Program-made: the position numbers and the translations under genes | Part shown: piece by piece, positions 22,535 through 33,288 of the stretch | Layout of the letters: each line of letters opens with the position of its first letter | How positions within the stretch are numbered: the first letter of the stretch is position 1 | From: Hysterangium stoloniferum | Taxonomy: Eukaryota > Basidiomycota > Agaricomycetes > Hysterangiales > Hysterangiaceae | Direction of reading: 5' to 3' | Assembly: GCA_015178975.1 (NCBI GenBank) | Contig: WHVD01000040.1 | Coordinates: forward strand, 248,001 to 312,000 | Length of the DNA: 64,000 nt | The notes under the pieces: generated by a model | Databases searched by the model: none | The model's input: only the letters and a program-made list of their open reading frames with translations | What the model was told of the DNA's origin: nothing

Positions 22535-24071
22535 CAGTGACTCAAAGAACCCTTCCAATGTTTGGTACTTCAGATGTATATCCTTGATAACTCAGAGGAT
22601 AAAAATGCAGAAATATCAAAAATATTTCTGAGCATGCTCTATCATATATAGATTGTGGAAATACAATTTCATTACATAAGCTCCAAATATGGAAATAATA
22701 CAAATATATATATACAGGAGACTCATTGGAAGGGTTTTTTGGCCAGCAGCCTTGATGACTATAAATGCTTATAGTCATGTGACCTTGTTGATTGTTCACC
22801 TCCAACTGGGTCCTATCAACAAAATCACATGATGTCACATGATGTCACATGACCACATTGTGCTGGAGTATAAATACATGACCTTTAGCAACTAGCAATG
22901 TCCTAATTCCCAAAATGTGCACTTTGTCTCTTGCCAGCCAGAATCATATCCTCTCACTGCTTGATGCTGGCCATACAGCTAGCCTTGTTGTCATCTCTCT
23001 AAGTCTATTGGTGGTCACCCCTCCAAGCTTTCCCCTACCAATATTCACTATGCACAGCATCTCATCAGCTCTGGGAAGGCTGACACTGCTTTTGATGTGG
23101 CCAAAGCTCTTAAGAATGTCACCAACCAGTCCATCTGTACCCAAACTGTGTGCAATAGTCTCAATATGGTTGGTGCCTCAATAACCCTTCCAATGTGGTA
23201 CTTCAGATTTACATCCCTGATAACTCAGAGAATAAAAATGCAAAAATATCAAAGATATTTGTGAATATGCTCTATCATATCTACATTATGGAAATACAGT
23301 GCAATTACATAAGCTCCAAATATGGAAATACTACAAACATTTATATATAGGAGACTCATTGGAAGGGACTTTTTGTGAGGTTTGGAGATGGATTTGTGAT
23401 ATTATGGGGCTACATGCTGTGGGAAGAACCTGGGTATTCTTTCAAGATATATGAGAGGATGGATGGGTACTTTTATCTCAAGATTATGGAGGAGAATCTT
23501 CAAACCAGCCTCAGCTATTATGGAAAATATGTGGGTAATGTCATCTTTTAGCAAGATCATGACCCTGAATACACCTGCAAGAAGGCCCAGACTTTGTTTC
23601 AAGATAATGATTTTAATGTCCTCCCATGGCCAGCACAGTTTCCAGACCTCAACCCCATTGAATACTTGTGGGATCATAAAAAGAGGAGGCTAAGGGAGAC
23701 TGAAGTTGTGGGAGAGGGTGGAGGAGGAGTGGAACAAGATTGATGTAGGGGTGTGTCAGAATTTGATTGAGAGTATGCCTAGAAGGGTTGCAGGTATGTT
23801 GAAGGCAAAGGACAGCCATACTAAGTACTGAATATTAGTAGTTTTGTGGGTCAGAGTTGTCAGCCAAAAAACTCTTCCAATGAGCCTCCTGTATATATAT
23901 ATATTTAGTATTTCCATATTTGGAGCTTATGTAATGGCATTGTATTTCAACAATCTAGATATGATAGAGCATATTCACAAATATGTTTGATATTTTTGCA
24001 ATTTTCTCCTCTGAGTTATCAAGGATATACATCTGAAGTACCAAACATTGGAAGGGTTTTTTGAGTCACTG
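22535..24071 (+). mobile_element. Tc1/mariner transposon with about 215-bp inverted arms, decayed
   Basis: Ends read CAGTGACTCAAARAACCC on both sides, with flanking TA at 22533-22534 and 24072-24073, the standard Tc1 target duplication. The arms (22535 to about 22750 and about 23862 to 24071) are about 90 percent identical inverted copies. A helix-turn-helix N-terminus starts at ATG 22915 (LASQNHILSLLDAGHTAS). The DDE C-terminus is at about 23390-23830 (LWGYMLWEEPGY, PAQFPDLNPIEYLWD). The middle of the transposase is missing and is replaced by a MITE-like segment at 23171-23384; frames also shift, so it is inactive. The element appears to sit inside an older gypsy LTR. Confidence 0.8.
23171..23384. 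repeat. MITE-like copy of the Tc1 arm inside the transposase
   Basis: About 210 bp matching one arm of the surrounding element. It starts GCCTCAATAACCC and CTTCCAATG, contains the shared TATCATATCTA and TAAGCTCCAAATATGGAAATA blocks, and ends GACTCATTGGAAGGG. It interrupts the transposase between its N-terminal and C-terminal parts. Confidence 0.7.
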
Positions 24072-24073
24072 TA

Positions 24074-26090
24074 TGTATCCACAGGCATACATAGATCTTT
24101 GAACTAATGTAAATACTACTAAACATGATATGTAGTAGTGGAAATTAATGAAGAAACATAAGAAGTAAAATATAATCAGAGATATATTTTAGGATATCTC
24201 TCACAGTGCCCCCAGTTTGAAGAGCTATGTCAATGGAAAGGTCAGAGGACATCAGGAACTCCTCCCATGCATCTTGAGTGGACCTCCCTAGCTGCAAGAT
24301 AGCTCAGGCCCAACTTAGCCATTTGTCTGAAATGACTCAATAATGTTGTCCCTCTTGCATCATCAGCATATGTTGATCCCCATAGTTTTTGAATGGAGGA
24401 TACCCATTGCCTGTAAGCCTTTTGATGTGTTCGAATGATGGGTTTGATAAAATATATGAGCCCTGACATCACCCCCTCCTTAAGGCACATTGCCGTCAAT
24501 GTGCTTGCCAGAGGTCCAGGTGGTTCCAGATGGGAGAATAGTCTCTGTGAGGTTTATATAAAATCTGAAGGAGAGTCTGATGAATGTCAAGGCAGAGATC
24601 CTTCTGGGTGCAAAGGGATGTTGGTTATGGAAGTTATCTACTAATTTTTTAGAACCTTTGAGATTATCAGCAGGTTCCCATGTACTTTCTTCTTGAGGGT
24701 ATCCCTTCCATTTTACCAAATAATGTAAATTTCCCCTTATCAATCTACTGTCCTTGATATATTCAACCTCCCATTCAGGGTTTTCTCCTTTAATGGCTGG
24801 AGGGAGCCTAACTGGTGCCTGTCTCCCTTCAATGGTATCCTCAAGAAAAGGTCTAAATTTGGCTACATTGAAGACTGGGTGGATTTTCATAGAGGGAGGT
24901 AATTTCAATTCATAGGCATTGGGACCAACCACTTTAGTGATTTAAAAGAGCCTATATCTTTTGTCCTCCAACTTTCTGGATGGCCTATCTGTTTGAATGT
25001 CCCTGCCTTCTAGCCACCACACTTTGTCTCCTGCCCTGTAAGTGTCTGCCTCTCTTCTAGATTGGTCATAGTACCTGGCCATGTCATTAGCAGCTCTGTA
25101 GAGTGCAGCTTCTGCTTCTTTCCTTGTTTCCTGTATGTCTTTGACAATCCACTCTACAGACCTTATTTTGCTGCTTCTGAAAGGCTCAGTTCCTAATCCA
25201 GGATGTTTGCCACTATTCAGGATAAATGGTGTCTGCCTGGTAGATGCTTGCATCCTGTTATTATGACAGAATTCTGCCAGAGACAACCATTCTGCTCAAT
25301 TATCCTGCCTATGGTTGACAAAGAATCTGAGATATTGTTCTACCTCTTGATTTACTCTTTCAGTCTGACCATCTGTTTGAGGGTGGTAGGCTGTGGAGGC
25401 TGCCAATTTGATCCCTAAGATTGAATTCAGCTCTTGTGTGAATTTTGAGACAAACTGGGGTTCTCTATCACTAATTATCTGTAAGGGGAGACCATGGAGC
25501 TTCCATACATTATCTCTATAAAGCCTGGCTATGCCTTCTGAAGTGATTTAGTCTTTAGTGGGTAGCACATGAATCATTTTGCTAAGTCTGTCCACTACTA
25601 CCATAATGGAATTGTATCTGTGGCTTTCTGGAAGTCCAGTAATTATATCAACAATGATGATTTCCCAAATATCTTTAGGGATATGGGTTGGTACAAGCTT
25701 TCCTACAAGGCTGGCAGGATATGTCTTGGTCCTGTTGCATCTATCACATCCTTTGTACATGATGCAATATACCTGGACATTCTTGGCCACCAATAGTTCC
25801 TTGATACCAACTCTAAGGTTTTCCACCTGCCTGGATGGCCACTGGTATAGGCATCATGATGGAGTTCAACAATTTGCCTTCTGAGCTCCATATCTTTTGG
25901 CACATAGACCTTCCCTCTAAAGAGAATAAGACCATGTTCCTCTTCCCATTCATTCCCTTCAATCCTCTTATTTCCTAACTTCTTTAATTCCTCTAATGCC
26001 TTAACCACAACCTCTTCCATATCCTTGTCTGATCTTCTTAAACAGATTTGTCTCTTAACTATCAAGACAGCATGACCCTGCTTAAGAGCC
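24074..26090 (-). mobile_element. Ty3/gypsy chromovirus fragment: integrase, chromodomain and part of the 3' LTR
   Basis: On the minus strand, in order: an integrase zinc-binding segment (about 25890-25700, YTSGHPGRWKTLELVSRNYWWP), core integrase (DIITGLPESHRYNSIMVVVDRLSK), the integrase C-terminal part (about 25290-24940), and a chromodomain near 24780-24600 (YLVKWKGYPQEESTWEP). A polypurine tract at 24472-24484 is followed by an LTR ending TGACATCA in plus orientation (24471). The LTR is cut by the Tc1 element to its left. Nothing recognisable as reverse transcriptase lies upstream, so this is the 3' part of an element. It is broken in several places and almost CpG-free, hence old. Confidence 0.8.
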
Positions 26091-26099
26091 TAGATTTTG

Positions 26100-27312
26100 A
26101 AGTAGGATGGTTTAAAATAGTAAATAAAAGAAGGAGTGCTATCCAAAAATAAAAAAATGGTTAAGGAAAAAATGGGGAATGAGCAACCCCTCCCCCATTA
26201 TCCCACTGGAGGGGGTGCAGATGGACTTACTTCATGGAGACTGATGTAAGTGACAATGGGACACCTTGCATGAGGATGGTTGGTAATAAGAGCTGAAAGG
26301 AGAAGAAAGGCACTACATTTTATGATTGGGAACAAGCTGTCTGAGGTCAACCTAATGCAAGGGGATGGAAAGGAATTGCCCCTGAGGTTCATTTGTTGAC
26401 ATGGCCCTGTATAAAAGACTTATTGCATGGGGCCAGCAAATTCTTCATCTGACTTGGACCTAAGTAATGATGAGAACCCAGTATACAAACTCTGCTCCCA
26501 AAACAAATTTATTTCATATCCAGTGATCCTACCCAATGAAGGAAGCTACAACCTCATCCAGAATTTGGAGGGGATGTCACCCAACATGTCTCTACCAATG
26601 TCTCACCCAACTGCCTCTACTTCTGCACCTTCAACTAAACTGAGCCCCACCAGTGTTGTTCCTTTCTCAACTCCTTTTGAATGCCTGTCATCCCTCCCTA
26701 AACTCAACCCAACACCTGCTAAACCATGCATCTCCACTGCTGCTCCCCCTTCACCTCTTGGTGAATGCCTGCTGGCATCAGCCATCTCCCCTGGACCTCC
26801 CTCCTCCCCCTGCATCTCTTTAGGTAGCCCAATTCCTTCCACTCAACCCAAACTGATGGAAGTCGCCCCAATCTGCCCTACTGAGTAAGCAATCGCCATT
26901 CCCATGAGTGAGAAATCTAAGGGAAAGCAAAGGGCTGCCAGCCAGGACATGGAGTTCAATGTTGAGAACACCACACTGAGTTTCATCTCAAATGATCCTC
27001 CCTTCAGACAACCCCTGTCCATATCCATGTAACACTCTGGAAGCCACTTCACCACACCTTTCACCACCCCCTATTATTTGGATGCATATCACCATCAATT
27101 ACCCTTCTGAACAGTTTACAGTCAGAAGAGTATTGACACAATTAGCATTAGCCTTACAGTAACCATTACTCCAAGGAAGCATTAAAGCCTGCAGCAGATT
27201 GTCCCTGCTGACTGACACTATGGTGGAATTATACCTGGACATTGAAGACCCAGGGGAGAGAAAGGAATTCACAAGAGCTGCTAATGAAATTAAGCTATCC
27301 ATGTTCAGACAA
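26100..27312 (+). mobile_element. Probable gag-like remnant of an LTR element
   Basis: An ATG-started frame of 153 residues (26427-26888) is preceded by TATAAAA at about 26409. It is rich in Ser and Pro (PSTKLSPTSVV, APPSPLGECL), and coding-like traces with a KGKQRA-type basic segment follow. This looks like the 5' end of a retroelement, but no capsid or zinc-knuckle motif is visible. It could equally be another transposon protein. CpG-poor and broken downstream. Confidence 0.35.
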
Positions 27313-28248
27313 CTCTTAGTCAACTCACCCCATACCCCCTGATGTGAAGATCCATTCCCAGAAACTCTACAGAGTATTTTCTGGATACAACATCAGGTTC
27401 TGAACCATCTTCTGGACACTAGTGTCAAGATCTGGAATCCACTGGAACCTGACCCTCATCCCTCAAGTACCCTTTACCTCAGTCCCCAGTCAGATCTTCC
27501 ACTCACAACTAGACACTTTATCTTATGTCCCAGAACCTGTTGGACTCCACCCTTTCCCAGCTAGCATCTCCAAGTATCCTTGGTCATTTCCTGACCCAGA
27601 CTCCTGGTGTTCCTATAGATGCTTCAGTAATCCATTTACAGACAATATTGGATATCCACAGTGACTTGATTCCTTTGTCCAGCATTTAGTAACCAACTGG
27701 TTGGCAGATGTTCATTCATTTGTTTATTGTTCCTGCCCTTGTTCCCCCATTCTTGTTCCTCATTTATCTGATTTGTTATTATATGCTTAGTTTGGAAACA
27801 TTTCCAAGTGTGTTTTATTATGCTTTCATATTTGTAGTACAATATTTCGAACAACTATGTACAATATATATGTAGTCTTCCATAGTCATGTATGTACTTA
27901 CTCTCCAGTTTGTATCTCAGATTAGTCTCAAATTAGTCTAATCTACTTCTTTGTTCTTTCTGTTCACTTGATGTCTGGAACTCCATGGAACTCTGGGTAT
28001 CTATACTTTTCATGTGATCATCTGTTGGCTTGAAATAAGGACACCTGAATGTGTGTACAATGGCACAGCACATAAGCTGAAGCCAAGTCCATCTGGTACC
28101 CTGGTAAAATTCCAATATCTCCCAGATCATTTCCCAGAAATCTCCACAGACTATTCCCCAGAGTATCTCCTGGGAAATCCCTGGACCATTTCTGGAAAGC
28201 CCTCAGAATATCCACTGAAAACTCTAGGTATATTTTATGGACTTAACA
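27313..28248 (+). mobile_element. LTR, about 0.9-kb family, plus orientation
   Basis: It matches the inverse of 29755-30674 over long stretches and ends ACTTAACA at 28248. It carries the conserved LTR box at 28062-28096. Its start is set by comparison with the other copy and may be off by tens of bases. No target duplication was found, so it may be part of a larger broken element. CpG-depleted fossil. Confidence 0.6.
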
Positions 28249-28784
28249 GTATATACAAACTACAATTTGTCACTCATTCACCTTACCTAGCATCATGGTT
28301 TATTTTCCCCATTCATTTGTTCACAGTACCACATCAGCATCACATTATGTATCTTGGACAGAACCCTTTTTGTGTTTTCAAACATTATTCTTATTTCCAG
28401 ATCCAAAGATAAATCAACAGCCAAAGCTGATCCTGTTTTACTCAGATTCCACTCATTTTGTCCTGCCCCTAGTTTTCTCAGCTCCCAATCATTTCTGGAT
28501 GTTCCAGATGGACTAATTTCCTACTAGTCACCATATTTTCGGGTTCCATTGGCTCCCGGAAATATGCTCTGTCTGCCATGTACCTTAATGGTATATTATG
28601 GATTCAAGTGGGCAATGTGTTGGCCACCTCCTACTTGGTTTTCTTTACCGATATACCACAGGAACTGACCATTACCTATCTCTCATCATTAACCTTCCAT
28701 CTAATTAGTATTGTACTCACTAGCTAGTCAATATACAATTTACTGTACTTTAATAGTCAGTGTTCTTCACACACAGAGTGGTAC

Positions 28785-29518
28785 TGTTAGGATCCTATCA
28801 TTTTGGACCCCCACAACTTGGTTTTACCCTTGTAACCCTCTGGCACCTGCTATCAGTATCCCTGACCATGGTGTCACTGCCTGTGGTGCTCTGACATATG
28901 TTTCTCTGTAGATTACCTTTTTCGTTATCTCATTCCCATCTCCATCCTGATGCTCTCCTATCACCCATTCAACATGTATGTTATATTTGCCACCTCACAA
29001 CCTCACAACCTTTAGAATAGCTGTGTTGCATCACATTCAGGTCTTAGTTTGATTCTTGATCCTTTTCCCACTTCCTTTGACCATCACAACTTCCCACTTC
29101 CTTTATTGGCCTTCTGATCATCTGTTACTGTATACTTGTGTATAAATACATACACTATCACATATGCTATAGTACTTCAGTTTGAAGATCAACTTAGATT
29201 ACCTCTTTTGTGTTTAAGCCCCTTTGCTTGCTCCTAATACTCTTGAAGATGTTGTCAGCCAGCTGTAACTCTTATCCCCATGACCCTTAGCCTTTCAGCC
29301 TTCCAGTTGATCCAGCTAAGTATCATCTTCAGTCTAAAATTGTACTACTTACTTTTTCCAAAATACTGGAGCACCCTAACAGTGTGGGATGGCATGACAC
29401 ATAAGTTGAAGTCAAGCTACATGTGTTTTATAGAACCAGACCTCCAGGTTGAGTACAAAATACCCATTGGCCTCCCAACATCAATCCCCCTTTCATCTTT
29501 AGATCCTAGATCTTAACA
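28785..29518 (+). mobile_element. Probable LTR of a further family
   Basis: Starts TGTTAGGATCC and ends GATCTTAACA, about 734 bp, with a decayed copy of the LTR box at 29391-29417 about 105 bp from the end. The flanking 5-mers do not match, so the boundaries are tentative. CpG-poor. Confidence 0.45.
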
Positions 29519-29560
29519 TGTATTTTACACAATTCTTCACAGTAGGACTTGACCTCAGCT

Positions 29561-29748
29561 TACAGTGCCTCAAAAAATCCTTCTCATGTTTTATACTTCA
29601 GATGTATATTCCATGTAACTCAAAGAATAAAAATGCAAAAATATCAAAAATATTTGTGAATATGCTCTATCATATCTAGATTGTGGAAGTACAATACCAT
29701 TACATAATCTCCAAGTATGGAAATACTACAATCAGGGAGAGATTGGAA
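29561..29748. repeat. MITE-like copy of the Tc1 arm
   Basis: Starts TACAGTGCCTCAAAAAATCC and carries the same internal blocks as the arms of the Tc1 element at 22535-24071 (TGCTCTATCATATCTAGATTG, shortened), ending AGATTGGAAC. It was inserted at a TA within a minus-oriented LTR box (29541-29562). Confidence 0.65.
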
Positions 29749-29754
29749 CATGAG

Positions 29755-30674
29755 ATCTTCAAGCATCCAGAGGGTCTAGGATATCCAAATGGAGTCCAGG
29801 TGACGGATTGTCCTTGAACAACAGAGAGAAATACTATGAAATGGGATCCAGTTGTCAATATTCCAAGGGCTTTCTGGAAATGGTTCAGTGATTTCCCAGG
29901 AGATAGTCCAGGGAATAGTCCATAGGGTTTCAGGGAAGTTGACTGAGGGGTATTGGAATATTACCAGGGTATGAGAAGGACTTGGCTCCAGCTTATGTGC
30001 TGCACCCTCATACATACATTTGGGTGTCCTTATTTCAAGCTGACAGATGATTACATGAAAGGTGTAGATACCCAGAGTTCTGAGGAGTTCCAAAAGGACA
30101 GAAAGAGCAAAGGAGTAGATTAGACTAATTTGAGATACAAACTGGAGAGTAAGTACATAGATAACTATGGAAGACTGTATTGACTATCTGTTCATTGTAC
30201 TACTAATCTGGAAGTACAATAAAACATATCTGAAAGTATCCAGAGATGGAGAATAATAACAAGTGAGTGAACAACTATCACCAGTCAATTACTAAATGTG
30301 GGATAAAGGAATCAAGTCAGAATATCCCTGGAATGTCTGATATGATCTGGGAATGGATTACTGAAGCATCTATTGGAACACTGGGAGTCTGGGTCAGGAA
30401 ATGACCAAGCACACTTGGACAAGCTAGCTGGGAAAGGGTGGGGTCCAATGAGTTCTGGGACATAAGATGAGGTGTCTAGTTGTGGGCAGAATATTCAACT
30501 AAAAACTGAGGTAAAGGGTACTTGAGGGATGAGGGTTGGGTTCTGGTGGATTCTGGATCCTAATTCCAGAATATGTTTCAAAAACTGATATTATATCTGG
30601 AGAATACTGTACTCTGAGGAGTTTCTGGGAATGGATCTTCACACCAGGGCCAGGTAGGATTCCCAATCCTAACA
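29755..30674 (-). mobile_element. LTR, about 0.9-kb family, minus orientation
   Basis: An inverse copy of the LTR at 27313-28248. In its own direction it starts TGTTAGGATTGGG at 30674 and carries the box at 29976-30008. Its 3' end near 29755 is not resolved. CpG-depleted fossil. Confidence 0.6.
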
Positions 30675-30679
30675 CTCAG

Positions 30680-31635
30680 AAATTTGATTAAATTTTATTA
30701 AATATTAATAAACTTTTATATATCTTTTGAATTCAATGAACCCAAAAGACATGGATAGGTCGGTCCCTCTTTTCAACTGGACCTGAAGACTTACTTGTGG
30801 GTCAACAATGATGTCTTTAAACACTACATTAGTAGTTATATCTGTCTTGGAATAGGATTTTCACTCTTCCACATTTTGTTCCTCTTGAAGCATCAACATA
30901 CAATACAGTAAAGCTGTACATGTGACAGGACACAGAGGAAAGTCGTGGGGTATATGTTAACCTTTCGGCGAAAATATAACCAGACCTATAGAGGACGAGT
31001 GCAATGCTGTCTGAGTGATATTGTTGGTTATAAACGCATAGGGGGGTCTCATGCATAACTACAGGATTATATACTCAGAAACAAGAGCGGTAATTAATGT
31101 GGGTCATAATGACCCGGTCACTATACGACTCCGGCTGCTCGTTTTACCCAAAAATCTAACAGTATGTGGGGACTTTCCCCCCACAGGTTCCCTCGGTACT
31201 CATCATGTGAAGTGAATATATTACATAACGTGCGCTCCTTCATTTTCGGGGATTCATTCTCATGGTCCCCTCAGTCTGCCGCGAGCCCCCGGCCAACGTT
31301 TCTATTCTCCTAAATCGTGTTTGTAACTTTAGAAACTTTTTCTTTATTGATGTACCAAATAGATTCCATTAAGTATAAGGGGAGTGAAATTCGACACCTG
31401 TTCTACTGTGAGAAAGCGCTAAGAACATTGCAAACGGCTGTAAATTCGAAACGATCGGATGGGGATGGTGGTATTGGCCATTTGATATATCTAAAAATAG
31501 GAAATATAGCAACATAACGATGATTAAAATTGCATACTGCGAGGAAGTATGAATTGCAGTTTCAACGGTCGAATTGTACAATCCTCTTCCTGATAGTCAA
31601 TCAGCATCGTGAGGGATGACAATTGAGTGGAAGTA
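30680..31635. other. Border of the CpG-poor block and 3' region of the next gene
   Basis: CpG reappears near 30760, marking the edge of the transposon block. The rest is ordinary sequence with no recognised gene. The last few hundred bases probably hold the 3' UTR of the minus-strand gene that ends at 31636. Confidence 0.4.
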
Positions 31636-33288
31636 TTAGACAAAATTACTTTCAGAAGAATAACTGTGTGCTTTTCCACAGCGCTCTCTGAGAACACGTT
31701 TGCATTTAATATACGACGCATGCCGCAAGTGGCTTTTGAGTTGCAGCTCATCAGGAGATCTCTCGTCCTCTTTCCCCTTCCTTTTCCTGTTTCCATTCCT
31801 CTCCTCATCCCCCTCGTCTTCTTTTAGATTGAGAATTGGGAGGTAGTCTGGTGTTGGCATATTGTTTTCTGCACGGATACGAGCCTCTAGTTCCCCCCTT
31901 GCTTCCTTGTAGCAGCACGTCGTGTACATGTGCCGACTCACTGCATCATGACGTGTAAATACTGCCTTACACTCTCCATACGGACACATGAAGGCATGTG
32001 CATTCATGTCGTCGTACCACCTGGCCTCCTCGAGGGATATCACACCGCTTTCGACCCATATCCACTCTTGGACTGCGTGGGATGTCTCGTGCCGTTCCTT
32101 ATCAGCAATACGACCAGACTCAAATATCCGCCGACAAGTTTGACCCTTACGGCTTCCATGCGGGAAAACGTAAAAGCACGTCATACTGCAAGTGACGCAT
32201 TTGAGGCAATCGCACAAGCCACGTTTGTAACCTTTGGCCCTATTTTTATTACGCTTCTTGGTTAATTCCTTCGCTGACGCAGGCTTGCATTGAGTACAGG
32301 GCCCCATTTGGCGAGCGGACCGAGGATTGAGTCGACTAGAGCCGGAAGCCCGGGGCTGATCCACTACCAAACCGCCCGACTCATCATCTGCCAAGTTATT
32401 CCTGTACATCTCGCCATGATTGAAGTTTACGCAAAGATGCGGAGGTTTATATTGACGCGGTTGGTCCTCACCCTCTGACATACTCTGGCATTTATTTCGG
32501 GAACGTTTTTGAGGGCGGGTAAATCGTAACTCATTTGACTGTTGTATGTCATGAGGTGAAGCAGATACGTTGGAGGTTGAGAAAACCTGAGTATGAGTGA
32601 CCGCAGGGATGGTAGCATAAGAATTAGGGTTGAACGAAAATTCAAATTGACCAGTGTCCGTAGAGGGGACCTCAATATATTTCAAGTCTTCTGACCAGTG
32701 TGAAGGAGAAGAACGTTCAGTTTCATCGTCTATAAATTGTCCTATTTTTGGATAGTGGTGAACAATATTAGCCGGAGATACTAGTTCAGATGTCCAAGAT
32801 GATGGTTCCATGATCTCGTGGGCAAGGGGTCGCGGACCTTGGTGACGGCGACCCTGCGTGTGCAGGCAGTGCTGGATCGACGAGCATATAGGCGTATTAT
32901 CTCCAAAAACTTGACAATAACTGAGATCACCCTCATAGTCATGCTCTGACTTTGCAGCCTCCTCCTCCCTGGCTAGCCTACGGTTTTCCATATCACGGAT
33001 CTTACCATGACTTGTCACGCCCAGAGTTGAAAAAAAGTCGTCCCATGATTCAGGTGATGAATTATTGTTATATGGCGACGGAGCCGATGGTGAAAAATAT
33101 CCTAAGGAAGGAGACAAAATTATCGAGGACGATGATAAAAAGTCGGAGGGGCTATCCAAAAAAAGGTTTCTTAGTAATAGTAACATGAAGAGGAATTGTG
33201 GATGTGGACAATTGACTACTAACCCAAAAGAGAAATGTGTCCCATTGTGGTTTTCTGGAACCTGGGTAGTGTCGGTGGATATACTCAT
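31636..33288 (-). CDS. Putative Cys/His-rich zinc-finger regulatory protein
   Basis: A single long frame of 550 codons from ATG 33288. A short GT-AG intron near the start (GTTAGT...GGATAG) would remove a hydrophobic stretch and leave about 525 residues. The N-terminal two thirds is Ser/Pro/acidic and probably disordered. Residues about 331-371 are Cys-rich (CTQC, CDCLKCVTCSMTC). A finger-like pair follows: C371...C385...H400...H404, and C435-x4-C440...H453...C458 (CPYGECKAVFTRHDAVSRH). The C-terminus has a basic RKRKGKEDER segment that could be a nuclear signal. The pattern suggests a DNA-binding regulator, but the spacing is not standard C2H2 and no named family is claimed. Trinucleotide repeats lie just upstream (33295-33313). 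Confidence 0.65.
   Translation of the reverse strand: MSISTDTTQVPENHNGTHFSFGLVVNCPHPQFLFMLLLLRNLFLDSPSDFLSSSSIILSPSLGYFSPSAPSPYNNNSSPESWDDFFSTLGVTSHGKIRDMENRRLAREEEAAKSEHDYEGDLSYCQVFGDNTPICSSIQHCLHTQGRRHQGPRPLAHEIMEPSSWTSELVSPANIVHHYPKIGQFIDDETERSSPSHWSEDLKYIEVPSTDTGQFEFSFNPNSYATIPAVTHTQVFSTSNVSASPHDIQQSNELRFTRPQKRSRNKCQSMSEGEDQPRQYKPPHLCVNFNHGEMYRNNLADDESGGLVVDQPRASGSSRLNPRSARQMGPCTQCKPASAKELTKKRNKNRAKGYKRGLCDCLKCVTCSMTCFYVFPHGSRKGQTCRRIFESGRIADKERHETSHAVQEWIWVESGVISLEEARWYDDMNAHAFMCPYGECKAVFTRHDAVSRHMYTTCCYKEARGELEARIRAENNMPTPDYLPILNLKEDEGDEERNGNRKRKGKEDERSPDELQLKSHLRHASYIKCKRVLRERCGKAHSYSSESNFV

Noticed and set aside
22531-24073. Considered as an insertion of two independent MITEs around a host gene
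   Set aside because: The enclosed frames carry Tc1 helix-turn-helix and DDE motifs, and the outer ends share one TA duplication, so one transposon is simpler.
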